A stretch of DNA of 64,000 nucleotides. Source: Pelagicoccus sp. (lineage in GTDB: Bacteria > Verrucomicrobiota > Verrucomicrobiia > Opitutales > Opitutaceae). The notes under the pieces are model-generated. The model did not search any database. It had not been told where the DNA came from and saw only the letters and a list, made by a program, of their open reading frames with translations. Where the stretch lies: NCBI GenBank assembly GCA_028284635.1, contig JANQRJ010000007.1, positions 45,081 to 109,080 on the forward strand, in the 5' to 3' direction. Each line of letters opens with the position of its first letter. The first letter of the stretch is position 1. The translations under genes and the position numbers were made by a program. Shown one piece after another: positions 31,921-41,481 of this stretch.

Positions 31921-34900
31921 TTCGAGAGGTTTTGGTCGAGTCGCTGCAGGAGCTGCTTGGAAGGGAGGTCGAAGAAGACGCCGTTCGAGGTGCCGGACTG
32001 CAGACCGCGTATGAAGATGTAGAATACGCCGCCGATGCGGTGATGGAAGTCCTCGCCGGGATAGCGGAACTCGATGAAGCGCTTGAGGGCTACGCAGTAC
32101 AGGCAGTACTGGAGGAAATAGTCGTGCTGGGCCATGGCTTCGAGCATCTTCGGTTGGGTGTAGGCCTCGCTTTCGTTGCCGAGGTGGTTGCTTTTCCAGT
32201 CGAAGATGTAGAAACGTTCGTCTCTTTCGATGACGAGGTCGATAAAGCCGCGGAGGAAGGAGCCGCCGAGCAGACCTTCGGCTTGGCGAAGCTTGGCTGT
32301 CCAAGCTTTGGGGATACGGCCGAGCTGGGCGTTTTGGAAGGCGGCGGCGATGCCGCGCCTTGCGTCTCCGGCGAGCGAGTAGGCGAATTCGAGCTCGGCG
32401 ATGCGGTTTTCTGCCGGAATATCGCTGAGCTTGAAGGTGGTGTCGGGGGCGTGGAGCGGGAGATCCGCTAAGAGCGAGATTTGCTCCGCTACGGGCCGTT
32501 CGTAGCTGACGGGCTCGAACTGGAGCTCTCGGAAGGCTTCTTGGGTGACGTCGCTGAGACTGGCGGGGCGTTGGAAATCGAAGCGCTCGAGAATCATGTG
32601 CAGCAGGTCTCCGGTCTTGGTACCTTTTTGTAGAGAAAATATGGATACTTCTTCTGGAGTAGCTTCGTTTTCCAGAGAGCGCACGGGGGCTTCGTCCCTC
32701 CGGTCGTCGGCTTCGATGGCGTGCAGGCCTCGGCTGAGGGAGGAGAAGCTTAGGATGCGAGCCGGGCCCGGGATGGGTTTGCCCCTGAATTTTCGGGCGA
32801 CGGGCGATGGACCTGGGGACGGTTGGCGGTTTTCCCAAGCGGCGATTTCCCCGGTCTCCTCGAGTTCCTGGAAATGGATTGCGCCTTCGCTGCCTGCTGC
32901 GATCGCTTTCACCGCCTGGAGCAGCTCGGCGGTGGTCTCCCCACCCTGGAAGGGACGGTGGCGGATGTCCTCTCCGAGCATGAATTGGGCGAAGACGGAG
33001 GGGTAGCTGCGTTCCATCTCTTCGGGGCCGAGGTAGAGGACGTTTCCGTAGACGGCTCGGGTCAAGGCGACGTAGAGCAGGCGTATCTTTTCGGAAAGCT
33101 CCTCCTTCAGGGAGGTTTCGAGTCCGGGCGAATCGGCGGGTTTGGTGAAGTCGAGTACCAGCTCGTCGCGTCCTTCGCGCTGCTGGTGGTAGCTGAGGTG
33201 GCTAGGCCGCTTGCGTTGGCGAAGCAGGCTGACGAAGGGGCAGATGACGAAGGGGAACTCGAGGCCTTTGCTCTTGTGTATGGTCACGATCTGCGGCTTG
33301 CCCGTATCCGAGCTTAGGCGGGTCAGCCAATTGTCGTCCTTCGCCGTATCCGATTCCTGGTTGCGCTTGAGCCAATTGAGCAGGGCTCTGGGGGAAAGCC
33401 TTTGGGCGTCTCTGGCTTCGCTCAGGACTTCGGCGAGGTGGAGCAGATCGCCGAGCTTTCGTTCTCCGCCGGATTGGCCCGCGATGCGCTCGGCGGCTTG
33501 GCAGAGCTCCATGAGGCGGAGGGTCTGCAGGTCGAAGGGGTGGTCGAACCAAGTCCTGGCCCAAGTGGCGAGGAGGTCGTCGACTTGGGCGATTTGGTGG
33601 TAGGGACCGATCGCCGAGCGGTCCGCGGAAGGCTGAACAGGACTCTTGCAATGCGGACCGCTCGGCCCAGCGACAAGCTCAGGGTGGTGAGCTTTGTCGA
33701 ACCACGATCGGTCCCTACCTTCGATAATCTGAAGCTCCCTACGACCGTATCCGCAGAACGAGGTCGTGTAGACGGCTCGCTTTAGGGGCAAGCGGGTGGG
33801 TTGGCTGAGATGGTGCAGCAGGATTTCGAAATCCTGGGCTTCGGGGCTGGAGAAGATGCTGCGTTCGGCTCGGATGTCGGGAGAGATGCCTCGCTTCTGC
33901 AGGGCGGCGGCCAGCAGATCGGCTTCGTGTCGATCGTTCACCAGGAAGGCGACGCATTCGGGCTTTGGCCGAGGCTCGCGGTTGAGTTGCCGAACGAAGT
34001 CGTCGGCCGCGGTTTCTGCGAGCGTCTTGCGGATCTGGCCGATCTGGGCGAGGTGGGAAGCGTCCGTCGGGACTTGGGCAATTCGGAGGGGCGCGTGGAT
34101 CTGGAAGGGGGCTTGCAGGTCTCGGCGTTTGGCGGTGACGGGCTGGTATGCGATTTCTTCGTAGGCGAATCCGGTTTTCGAATACGAGAAGAGCTGATTG
34201 ATGGCGGCGACGACCTCCGGGGTGGAGCGGTAGTTGTCGGCGAGGGCGATGCGTCCGATTCCGGGAAGGCGAGTGGCTTGGAAATAGGCAAAGATGTCTG
34301 CTCCTCGGAAGCGGTAGATCGCTTGCTTGGGGTCGCCGATGAAGAAGAGGGCGTGCTGGCCTTGCCCGAAGAGCTTCATGGCGATCTCGTACTGCAACGG
34401 GTCGGTGTCTTGAAATTCGTCGATGAGAGCGGCGTCGAAGCGGGAGGCGACGAGTTCGGCGACAGTCCCGTCTTCGTCGTGTCGGAGGGCTTCGCCGAGC
34501 TTGCCGAGCAGGTCGTTGAAGCTCATGACGTTTCGAGCTTCCTTGGCCTCTGCTAGGCGTTGTCGCAGCCACGAGGGGTAGTTTGCGGCAAGCGTGTCGA
34601 AGGCGTTGGCCAGCCCTTCGTCGAGTCGCTGGACGAGTTCGCAGATGGCGGGGAGGGCGGTTCCTTGGCCGTCTTTGTTGAGGGCCTTGAGGAAGGCTTC
34701 CGGAGTGAGGGTGTCTTTGAGCAGGCTCCAGTCGCTGGCGGAGAGATGGGGCTTTGCTGCGATTGTCTTGAGATCCTCGATACGGTTCTTGAGGAGCTTG
34801 CCGGTCTTGGTGTTGCCTTTGAGGAGCCTGGCCAGGTGTTCCGCAGCGCCTACAAGATCGAGAATGGCGGCTGGGAGGTTTTGGAAGTCGGTGTTCAGCT

Positions 34901-35501
34901 GCTTCAGAGAATAGCGCTTGGCGGCAGGTAGGGTGCGGGCCTTGGGGTGAGCGGCGCTTTCCTTGCCGATGGCTCGCAAGGTGGAGAAGAAGGCATTGCC
35001 GCGGGCCTTGAGTTCGAGGCTCAGGATATGGGAGGCTTCGACGACATGCTGTCGCAGGTATTCGTTTTGCAGCTGGGCGGTCAGCTGATCTTCGACCGGT
35101 TCGATCTCGGCATCGAAGGGCGTTCCAGTTTCGAGAGCGACGAGATCGAGGGCTCGCTTGCAGAAACCGTGGATGGTGGAGATGGGGGACTCGTCGAATA
35201 CGGCGAGGCTGTAGCGCAGCCTGCGGATGGCCTGCTGGCGATCGAGGTCTTCGATTTCGCTTAGGGTTGGCTCTTCGTAGGATTCGCCGGTTTCGAGCTG
35301 CTGGAGGCAGTCTTGGTAGAGAGTTCGAAGCCGCTGCCGCAGTTCGTCGGTGGCGGCTTCGGTGAAGGTGACAGCGAGGATGCGGTCGAGGGGAACGCCT
35401 TTTTCCAGAGTGAGGCGCAGGGCGATGCGGCAAAGGGTATAGGTCTTGCCGGTGCCTGCGCTGGCCTCGATGAGCGATACGCCTTTTTCCAGATCGATCA
35501 T
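31917..35501 (-). CDS. recB: Exodeoxyribonuclease V beta subunit (RecB)
   Basis: Helicase-nuclease of 1194 residues. N-terminal UvrD-type ATPase: SLIEASAGTGKTYTLCRIAL (Walker A), AVTFTEAATDELRQRLR, LIDEFQDTDPLQY (Walker B), FIGDPKQAIYRFRGADIFAY, later VTIHKSKGLEFPFVICPF. The C-terminal nuclease carries GFIDLVIERDERFYIFDWKS (~1087) and QYCLYCVALKRFI. ATG 35501 is preferred; the longer frame to 35570 translates a palindromic repeat. An in-frame palindrome inserts ~40 residues at ~594-634 (VAGPSGPHCKSPVQPSADRS), between helicase domains. The operon is recC-recB-recD. Confidence 0.95.
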   Translation of the reverse strand: MIDLEKGVSLIEASAGTGKTYTLCRIALRLTLEKGVPLDRILAVTFTEAATDELRQRLRTLYQDCLQQLETGESYEEPTLSEIEDLDRQQAIRRLRYSLAVFDESPISTIHGFCKRALDLVALETGTPFDAEIEPVEDQLTAQLQNEYLRQHVVEASHILSLELKARGNAFFSTLRAIGKESAAHPKARTLPAAKRYSLKQLNTDFQNLPAAILDLVGAAEHLARLLKGNTKTGKLLKNRIEDLKTIAAKPHLSASDWSLLKDTLTPEAFLKALNKDGQGTALPAICELVQRLDEGLANAFDTLAANYPSWLRQRLAEAKEARNVMSFNDLLGKLGEALRHDEDGTVAELVASRFDAALIDEFQDTDPLQYEIAMKLFGQGQHALFFIGDPKQAIYRFRGADIFAYFQATRLPGIGRIALADNYRSTPEVVAAINQLFSYSKTGFAYEEIAYQPVTAKRRDLQAPFQIHAPLRIAQVPTDASHLAQIGQIRKTLAETAADDFVRQLNREPRPKPECVAFLVNDRHEADLLAAALQKRGISPDIRAERSIFSSPEAQDFEILLHHLSQPTRLPLKRAVYTTSFCGYGRRELQIIEGRDRSWFDKAHHPELVAGPSGPHCKSPVQPSADRSAIGPYHQIAQVDDLLATWARTWFDHPFDLQTLRLMELCQAAERIAGQSGGERKLGDLLHLAEVLSEARDAQRLSPRALLNWLKRNQESDTAKDDNWLTRLSSDTGKPQIVTIHKSKGLEFPFVICPFVSLLRQRKRPSHLSYHQQREGRDELVLDFTKPADSPGLETSLKEELSEKIRLLYVALTRAVYGNVLYLGPEEMERSYPSVFAQFMLGEDIRHRPFQGGETTAELLQAVKAIAAGSEGAIHFQELEETGEIAAWENRQPSPGPSPVARKFRGKPIPGPARILSFSSLSRGLHAIEADDRRDEAPVRSLENEATPEEVSIFSLQKGTKTGDLLHMILERFDFQRPASLSDVTQEAFRELQFEPVSYERPVAEQISLLADLPLHAPDTTFKLSDIPAENRIAELEFAYSLAGDARRGIAAAFQNAQLGRIPKAWTAKLRQAEGLLGGSFLRGFIDLVIERDERFYIFDWKSNHLGNESEAYTQPKMLEAMAQHDYFLQYCLYCVALKRFIEFRYPGEDFHHRIGGVFYIFIRGLQSGTSNGVFFDLPSKQLLQRLDQNLSK
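33599..33719. repeat. In-frame GGTAGGGACCGATCG palindrome inside recB
   Basis: Arms GGTAGGGACCGATCGCCGAG (33599) and CGATCGGTCCCTACC (to 33719). The centre carries another dispersed phrase (CGACAAGCTCAGGGTGGTGA). Relatives at 35529-35603, 37793-37867, 45612-45699, a half at ~51130-51161, and 58339-58415. Confidence 0.88.
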
Positions 35502-35528
35502 GCGGGGCGGGGGACGGAGAGTGGCGAG

Positions 35529-35603
35529 GGTAGGGACCGATCGCCGAGCGGTCCGTGTTGCAGGATCCATTCTCTGCGGCCCGCTCGGCGATCGGGCCCT
35601 ACC
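35529..35603. repeat. GGTAGGGACCGATCG palindrome between recC and recB
   Basis: GGTAGGGACCGATCGCCGAG at the left and CTCGGCGATCGGGCCCTACC at the right. It lies just upstream of the recB start in the 139-bp recC-recB gap and produces a spurious N-terminal extension of RecB. Confidence 0.88.
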
Positions 35604-35640
35604 TTGGACCTTGCAAGGCGATATGCTGAAAGCCGCCTCA

Positions 35641-38600
35641 TCATGCGGGCGTTCCCGGTTTGAGGTTGTCGAGGATGGGTATCCAGTATTTCGATGCGAT
35701 GATGGTAAGCTCTTCGGCGGTGAAGGGATGAGCGGCGAAGCAGAGTTCGTCGTAGCGGGTCCAGGAGAAGGAAGAGTAGTCGAGACTGCCTTCGCGGGCT
35801 GCTTCGAGCTCGGCGAGAGCGGCTAGGCTAGCGGCTTCCAGGGTTTGGGGAGACCGGCTGGATTGGGTACGGGTCGCGAGTTTGTGGGTGAGCTCAGGAA
35901 GGAGCGGCAGAGGCGACTGTTGGCCATCGAGGTAGGCTTGGCAGTAGCTCGGCAGGAGTTCGCTCGGATTGGCTGGCGGCGTGAAGTGGACGGTGGACTG
36001 CTTGGGGTGGAGCGAAAGGATAAGGGTTGCTTGCGGGGCGAGACCGTTTTTGACGGCTTCGAGATTCGCGACGAGGTGGCGTATCCAGAAACTCATGAGG
36101 CGTTGGGCTTTCAGTTCGCCGGGGGTGAGGAGAAGCAGGCGGCCTTTGGGGTCGAGATCCAGCTGACCGAGGAGGGTCGCGTCTCCCAGATTGAGCCGTA
36201 GGCGACGGCGAGTTGGCTGGGATTCGGCGGTCCAGGCGTTGAGGGCTTGGGCAAGCTCCTTGGCTTGGTCGAGTTCCTCGTCGAATACGATTGTCTCGAG
36301 ATGGCCCGGGGCGAGCAGTTTGTGGGCAGAGAGCTTGGCGGGATCGAGTCTTTCGAGATCTTCTCCCGACGCGACGGCTTCGGCTAGGTAGTCGCGGAGT
36401 CGATACGAGTCGAGGCCGTCCAGGAGGAGATCGTCGTCGTCCTCGAGCTGATCCTTGGCTTGGCTGTAGCGAAGGCCGAGCGCGCTTTGAGCGAAGTAGG
36501 CTGCTGGGTCCTTGAAGAAGGCGAGGAGGGCGTCGAGCTCGATGGGGGTTAGCGAGTGGGGCAAGGAGGACCAGATGGCTTCGCTGTCGTCACGCGAGCG
36601 GGACTCGGTACTTTCGAGTTCGGCTACCGATTGGGGCTTGGCGTTCCTGGCGAAGAAGCTGTTAAGCTCGGCCCGCTTTGAATCATAGGTGAAGAGGGGG
36701 CCGCCCCTGAAGTATTCGGAATCGTAGGACTGGCGGGGGTGGTTTGCGTGCAGCTTGGCGAACTCTTCCTTGCTCAGGCAGCGCTGAAGGTAGGCTTGCA
36801 GTTCGGAGACGACGGAGGAGGGCTCGAGAGTGGTTTCGCTGCTAGGGCTGATGCCGAGGTAGCTGAGATAGAGATGGCTGCGGGCGGAGAGAAGGGTTTC
36901 CAGGAAGAACTGACGGTCCTCGTCGCGGGTGTTGCGATCTCCGAGGCGGCGGTTTCGCTCCAGAAGGTCGAAACTGAGTCGAGTCGACTTGCGGGGGAAG
37001 TCCGCTTGGTTCATGCCGATCAGGCAGATCGTGTCTGCGGGAATCGCTCGCATTGGCTTGAGGGAGCAAAAGGTAACGCCTCCGCTGATGTATCCGCCGA
37101 TCGAGGACGAATGCTGAAGCTTGTTCAGTATGGCGGCCGTCGCTTCCGAACCTGCGATGAGGATATCTTGGGCTTCATCGGGTAGGGCTTCGAGGATGAT
37201 GGCGAGCAGGCTCTGCTGGTCGCTGATCCATTCCTCGGCCTCGCATTCCAGGCTTCCGGCGAGAGCGAGGTAGCTCGGTTGCCAGCGAGCGATGGGGCGA
37301 CGTTCGGTCTGGCCTTGGTTGGTTCGGGCGAGCAGCTCGAGGAATTCGAGCAAGCGTCCGGCGAGGTCGACAAGGTCGCCCTCGATCTCGGAGAAGGGGA
37401 GAAAGTCGAAGCTGGTGGTCGAGACTTCATCTCCAAAGGCGATGCCAGCGGAGAGCCTCAGCCTCAATTCCTTCCAAGTGTTGCGATCGGTGGCGAATGC
37501 CTGGCGCTGGGCTCGATGCTCGGCATTCCAGCCCCAGGTGATACCGAGTTCCCGTATCCAAATATCTATGATGGCGAGTTCGTTTTCGGAGAAAGCGAAG
37601 CGCTCGCGTACGAGCGGGGTTTCCAGGACTTCGACCAGCTCGGGAGCGCCAGCCTTGCCGTCGACCAGGCGGAGTACCTTCTCGAAGCCGCTCAGAACGG
37701 GCGAAACGATCTGCCCCGAGCGGTCGGCGATGGAGAAGGGGATGTCCAGCTGCTCGTCGTCTTCCAGATGATCTGAAAGGCTACTTGCAGAAGGTAGGGA
37801 CCGATCGCCGAGCGGTCCGTTTAGAACGGATCCTGCAGTGCGGCTTGCTCGGCGATCGAGCCCTACTTTGAGCGACTTGTTAGATGCTCTCCTGCCGAAA
37901 ACGGCTTCGATGTGGGGCTTGTAGTCCTGGATTTCCGGGGCCATGACCAGGATCTGGTTGGGCTGCGGTGGGCGCTCGCCGTCGAATCGAGTGATCAGGT
38001 AGTCCCAGAGAGCTTCCACTTCGCGACGTCGAGTGGCACTGGCGTGCAACTGGAGACTGCCGTCGTATCCAGGAAATGGAGTCTCTGGGAAATTGAAGCT
38101 TTCAGGGTCGCCGCGATCAGCGAGGGTGAAGAGGTCGCTCTGCAGGGCGGAAAGCTGGGAGTCGCCTGCGTCGGGCGGAACGAAGGCGCTGTCGTCCTGG
38201 ATCGGATTTCGGTCGACGAGCAAGTCCAGAAAGCCTTGGCCTTGCTTGCCGAGGGCGGGCAGGAGCGGATTGCCGCTATCGAAGATCCAATCCTCGGTTT
38301 CGAGAAGCTCGTCGCTATTTTCCCTGTTGTCGCGAGCTGCGATTCGGTCGATCTGGCGACGCGATTTCAGGTCCGCCCAATAGAGGTCCGAGGGCTGGAG
38401 AAGAAAGATGTGTACGGGACGGAAGTGGGAGAAGGCGTCCAGGAAATCCAAATACAGAGGAGCGAGCGAGGAGACGCCAAAGACGCAGAGTCGTTCCGGC
38501 CAGAGCTCGAAGTGAGGTCGCCAGGAACTGGGCGAGCGGGTCCGAAGGCGATCCCAGAGGCGGGCGAGGTGCAGCGGTTGCGGATCGTCGGGGAACAGCT

Positions 38601-39114
38601 CTGCAAGAAGGCATTGCCAGAGCTTCGACTGCCAGCCGTCTTCGGCCCGGCCGTCTTCCCACTCCAAGAGGCGGTCGGGCCGATAGACCAAGTACTCGTC
38701 GAAGAGGGCAGCCATGCGGTTGGCGAAGCGAAAGCGGCGGTTTGCGGAGCCGGCGGCGCAGTAGGAGCGGATTTTGGCGAAATCGGGGTCGGTCTCGAAA
38801 GTCGGGAGAAGGTCGAGTATTCGCCAACGCCCTACGTTTTCGTCGTAGGCTCCAGCGGTTTCGAAGTCGGGGTGGAAGCCGGAAACGAGTCTTCGGAAGA
38901 GCTTGCCTGGCAGCGGAAAGTCCCAGCCGAAGGCGACCCCGGTTTGGCTGGCGACCTGGAACTGCAACCAGCGAGCCATGCCGGGGTTGAGGGTGACGAC
39001 GGTCTCCTGGGCAAGCGGGTTTGGCAGGGGTTGCTCCTTGCTCAGCCGCACGAGGGAACGGCCGAGTTCTTCGACGCGATTCGCGGTATGCAAGTGGAGC
39101 TGCTTGGGGGCCAT
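35641..39114 (-). CDS. recC: Exodeoxyribonuclease V gamma subunit (RecC)
   Basis: A 1157-residue subunit that recognises Chi and splits the duplex in RecBCD. Family features include LHLHTANRVEELGRSLV at the N-terminus, VVTLNPGMARWLQFQVASQT, FGVSSLAPLYLDFLDAFSHF, VTFCSLKPMRAIPADTICLI and GMNQADFPRKS. It has degenerate helicase motifs but no Walker A, as expected. An in-frame palindrome inserts ~25 residues at ~416-440 (GLDRRASRTAGSVLNGPLGD), a surface loop by position between conserved blocks. First gene of the leftward recCBD operon; recB follows after 139 bp containing another palindrome. Confidence 0.93.
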   Translation of the reverse strand: MAPKQLHLHTANRVEELGRSLVRLSKEQPLPNPLAQETVVTLNPGMARWLQFQVASQTGVAFGWDFPLPGKLFRRLVSGFHPDFETAGAYDENVGRWRILDLLPTFETDPDFAKIRSYCAAGSANRRFRFANRMAALFDEYLVYRPDRLLEWEDGRAEDGWQSKLWQCLLAELFPDDPQPLHLARLWDRLRTRSPSSWRPHFELWPERLCVFGVSSLAPLYLDFLDAFSHFRPVHIFLLQPSDLYWADLKSRRQIDRIAARDNRENSDELLETEDWIFDSGNPLLPALGKQGQGFLDLLVDRNPIQDDSAFVPPDAGDSQLSALQSDLFTLADRGDPESFNFPETPFPGYDGSLQLHASATRRREVEALWDYLITRFDGERPPQPNQILVMAPEIQDYKPHIEAVFGRRASNKSLKVGLDRRASRTAGSVLNGPLGDRSLPSASSLSDHLEDDEQLDIPFSIADRSGQIVSPVLSGFEKVLRLVDGKAGAPELVEVLETPLVRERFAFSENELAIIDIWIRELGITWGWNAEHRAQRQAFATDRNTWKELRLRLSAGIAFGDEVSTTSFDFLPFSEIEGDLVDLAGRLLEFLELLARTNQGQTERRPIARWQPSYLALAGSLECEAEEWISDQQSLLAIILEALPDEAQDILIAGSEATAAILNKLQHSSSIGGYISGGVTFCSLKPMRAIPADTICLIGMNQADFPRKSTRLSFDLLERNRRLGDRNTRDEDRQFFLETLLSARSHLYLSYLGISPSSETTLEPSSVVSELQAYLQRCLSKEEFAKLHANHPRQSYDSEYFRGGPLFTYDSKRAELNSFFARNAKPQSVAELESTESRSRDDSEAIWSSLPHSLTPIELDALLAFFKDPAAYFAQSALGLRYSQAKDQLEDDDDLLLDGLDSYRLRDYLAEAVASGEDLERLDPAKLSAHKLLAPGHLETIVFDEELDQAKELAQALNAWTAESQPTRRRLRLNLGDATLLGQLDLDPKGRLLLLTPGELKAQRLMSFWIRHLVANLEAVKNGLAPQATLILSLHPKQSTVHFTPPANPSELLPSYCQAYLDGQQSPLPLLPELTHKLATRTQSSRSPQTLEAASLAALAELEAAREGSLDYSSFSWTRYDELCFAAHPFTAEELTIIASKYWIPILDNLKPGTPA
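37793..37867. repeat. In-frame GGTAGGGACCGATCG palindrome inside recC
   Basis: GGTAGGGACCGATCGCCGAG (37793) pairs imperfectly with CTCGGCGATCGAGCCCTACT (to 37867). At 75 bp it adds exactly 25 codons and keeps the frame. Confidence 0.88.
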
Positions 39115-39177
39115 GAAGAGCTGATGACAGAAGCGGGAAGGGGGGATGGCAATGGCGGAATTGAAGGACGGGGCTTC

Positions 39178-39276
39178 CCACTCTTCATCTGCTTCTGCTT
39201 CTTCATCTGCTTCTCCTTCCTTCTTGGAGGGGTTTTAGAAGAAGATGAAGAAGCAGAAGAAGATGAAGATTTTGGA
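39178..39276. repeat. Polypurine/polypyrimidine hairpin repeat
   Basis: CTTCATCTGCTTCTGCTTCT on the left and AGAAGAAGATGAAGAAGCAG on the right form a long imperfect hairpin upstream of recC. It is a member of the family seen at 40751-40836, 54269-54347, 58749-58843 and 63859-63892. Confidence 0.75.
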
Positions 39277-39437
39277 GGAGGAAAATTACCCTAGGACTTT
39301 CCGGGGTCTTGCTACCAAGGGAAAAAGTCGCGGTTTTGGATTTTCGACCGGACGAATGACCTCAGATACCCTCGGTCATAGCATTCAACTTTCGGCCCCC
39401 TTCTCCAGATTGTCTGACGTAGCCCGTAAGGGACGCC

Positions 39438-40748
39438 ATGCGATATACCATTTTCCAGAAGGACCTCGTCCTGCGCGTTTGTAAAAAGCGTCTGCAAAAC
39501 GTATTGGATAACTGGGCACGCGGATCGGTGAAAAAGGCGATTGTTCTTGTACTGGCTTTTGGTTGGTCGGTTTCGACGGCCTATGGAGACGCGATTCTAA
39601 ATTGGTCGGACAACTCGGATAACGAAGAAGGCTTTTCGATAGAACGCTCCCAGGAGGGTGGGGAGTTTGCCGAGATTGGAAAGACGGCGATTGGCGTGGC
39701 GACCTATGTTGACGAGACCGCCGTGCCAGGGGTCGACTACAGCTACCGGGTACGGGCCTTCAACGAATTCGGCTACTCGGGCTATACCAATGTCGCGGAC
39801 TACTACCGCAACGTGAAACCGGAAATCGATTCGTTGGAAGACGTGACTATCGGCGAAAACGAATCGAGCGAGGCGATCACCTTCGCGGTAGCGGACGTCG
39901 ATACCGAGTTGAGCGTCCTAAGCTTCAGTGTTTCGTCGAGCGACGAAGCGCTTCTCGACGCTTCGGGCGTAAGCTTTGGTGGAGCGGGTGGGGAACGCAG
40001 TCTCACGCTGACGCCAAAGGCCAACGCGAGCGGCGAAGCGAGCGTTACCATCACGGTTAGCGACGGCATCGACGGCGCCAGTTCGACCTTCTTCCTTACG
40101 GTCATTGAATTCGTGCCGGCGACGGACAGTGCCGTGGTAGCCAATCTTCGCTCGAATGCCTCGGATGCGGTCGCCAGCTACGACCCGAATACCGACCTCC
40201 AGCACCTATCGTACGACGGTGGGATGATATCCGGCAGAGCTGACGACCTGCGCTACCAATATGTGCGTCTGGCTGGCGATGCGTCAGTGACGGTCAAACT
40301 CAGCAGCTACGACATCGAGCGAGGCGCGGCAGCGACCGGACTTATGCTGCGCGAGACGCTGCGAGAAAAATCGAAGCAGGTAGCTTTGCTAGTCGATCAA
40401 GGGCTGAATTTGACGACGAGCGTTCGGAACGAAACGGGGGCCGAGGCCACGGAGGCCCCTGCTGGCAATGTCGCTTCACTCGATGATGGACTTTTCCTTC
40501 GTATCCAAAAATTGGGTTCGAACATATCCCTTGACAGTTCGCTTGACGGCGAGAACTGGACGGCTCGTGGGGAAACGGAAATTGGGCTCAGTGGGGTCTA
40601 CTTTGCCGGGATGGCTTTAGCAGGCGAAGCGACCGCGGCATACGAACGTCTGGTCGTCGAAGGCGATTTGGTGGATCCTCAGATCGGCGATGTGAAGCCG
40701 CCCCTACCCAGCGACCTGCGGGTCGCGCCAGGGGCGATCTTGCCCTAG
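39438..40748 (+). CDS. Secreted fibronectin-III/Ig-like domain protein
   Basis: A 436-residue exported protein. The membrane segment VKKAIVLVLAFGWSVSTAYG precedes a fibronectin type III module (LNWSDNSDNEEGFSIERSQE; VDYSYRVRAFNEFGYSGYT), then an Ig/cadherin-like module (KPEIDSLEDVTIGENESSEA; ASVTITVSDGIDGASSTFFL), then a jelly-roll-like region (YVRLAGDASVTVKLSSYDIE; GVYFAGMALAGEATAAYERL). ATG 39438 has AAGGGA upstream but leaves a long N-region; GTG 39528 would give a canonical signal peptide (MKKAIVL...). Likely a surface or periplasmic carbohydrate-binding type protein. A perfect hairpin repeat starts 3 bp after its stop. Confidence 0.7.
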   Translation: MRYTIFQKDLVLRVCKKRLQNVLDNWARGSVKKAIVLVLAFGWSVSTAYGDAILNWSDNSDNEEGFSIERSQEGGEFAEIGKTAIGVATYVDETAVPGVDYSYRVRAFNEFGYSGYTNVADYYRNVKPEIDSLEDVTIGENESSEAITFAVADVDTELSVLSFSVSSSDEALLDASGVSFGGAGGERSLTLTPKANASGEASVTITVSDGIDGASSTFFLTVIEFVPATDSAVVANLRSNASDAVASYDPNTDLQHLSYDGGMISGRADDLRYQYVRLAGDASVTVKLSSYDIERGAAATGLMLRETLREKSKQVALLVDQGLNLTTSVRNETGAEATEAPAGNVASLDDGLFLRIQKLGSNISLDSSLDGENWTARGETEIGLSGVYFAGMALAGEATAAYERLVVEGDLVDPQIGDVKPPLPSDLRVAPGAILP

Positions 40749-40750
40749 TC

Positions 40751-40836
40751 ATCTTCTTCTGCTTCTACTTCTTCATCTTCTTCTAAAAAGATCTGACAAG
40801 TAGGAAGCAGATGAAGAAGTAGAAGCAGAAGAAGAT
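40751..40836. terminator. Perfect 26-bp polypyrimidine hairpin (possible terminator)
   Basis: ATCTTCTTCTGCTTCTACTT starting 40751 is perfectly complementary to the arm 40811-40836, starting 3 bp after the stop of the FN3 protein. The arm sequence is identical at 58750 and 63859. Confidence 0.65.
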
Positions 40837-40879
40837 TGTTTGGAGAGGTAGGGTTGGCTCTTGCATAGGATGTCGCTAT

Positions 40880-41200
40880 CCGTAGCGCGGAGCTTTAGCC
40901 CGCGACCGCGATTCGCCCTCATCATCCCCCTCATCATCCCCTTCCTCATCTTCATCCTCATCCCAGGATAAAGATGAGGATGAAGAAGGGGATGAGGATA
41001 AGAAACACTGCGGACGCGGTCCCGCAGAGCGCATAAGCGTCAACTTAACGTAAGAAGCATCCTTTGGAGGGCAACGCTCCGTCGTTGCCGCACCGGTTAT
41101 TACCCCTGTAGGCTCCGCGGCAATGACGGAGCATTGCCCTCCAGTACGACACTTTTTGGCTTAAGTTGACGCCAATGCGCAGAGCGGGATCCGCGCTACG
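40880..41200. repeat. Cluster of nested palindromic repeats
   Basis: A GTAGCGCGGAGCTTTAGCCC arm (40880) and its partner GCGGGATCCGCGCTACG (ending ~41200) enclose a CATCATCCCC/GGGGATGAGG hairpin (40917-41004) and a 136-bp inverted repeat with GCGTCAACTTAA ends (41037-41172). The latter itself contains GGAGGGCAACGCTCCGTCGT paired with GACGGAGCATTGCCCTCC. A shorter version of the GCGTCAACTTAA element is at 51023-51083. The rest of 41201-41481 has no gene, only AAAATCATT and GAAGCAGAAG repeats. Confidence 0.75.
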
Positions 41201-41481
41201 TTGCAAGCCTACCTAAGATACGCTTTAATCGTGTTCGATGTCTCGATGCGTCGCATTTTCGCCGCCTTTCACGAGAATGACTTTGCTTTTTCCATTCTTC
41301 CGGGAGGCAGGCGGCTTCTTTTGCAAAATCATTTTTCGGCAAAATCATTCTTTTGCTTGGTATGTATAGAGTGCCCCATTGGTCGTGCCCGTCGGTCCCG
41401 TGGGTACATGGCATCTTCATCCGCTTCAAAAAAACCTCCGAGTTAGAAGCAGAAGCAGAAGAAGAAGTAGAAGAAGATTAT

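Noticed and set aside
31921..32838. N-terminal extension of the RecD frame to 970 residues
   Set aside because: The extension lies wholly inside recB in another frame; ATG 31920 gives the natural RecD start with an ATGA overlap.
39178..41004. CRISPR array suggested by repeated CTTCTT/GAAGAA blocks
   Set aside because: The blocks are paired hairpin arms of variable spacing with no regular repeat-spacer pattern and no cas genes.
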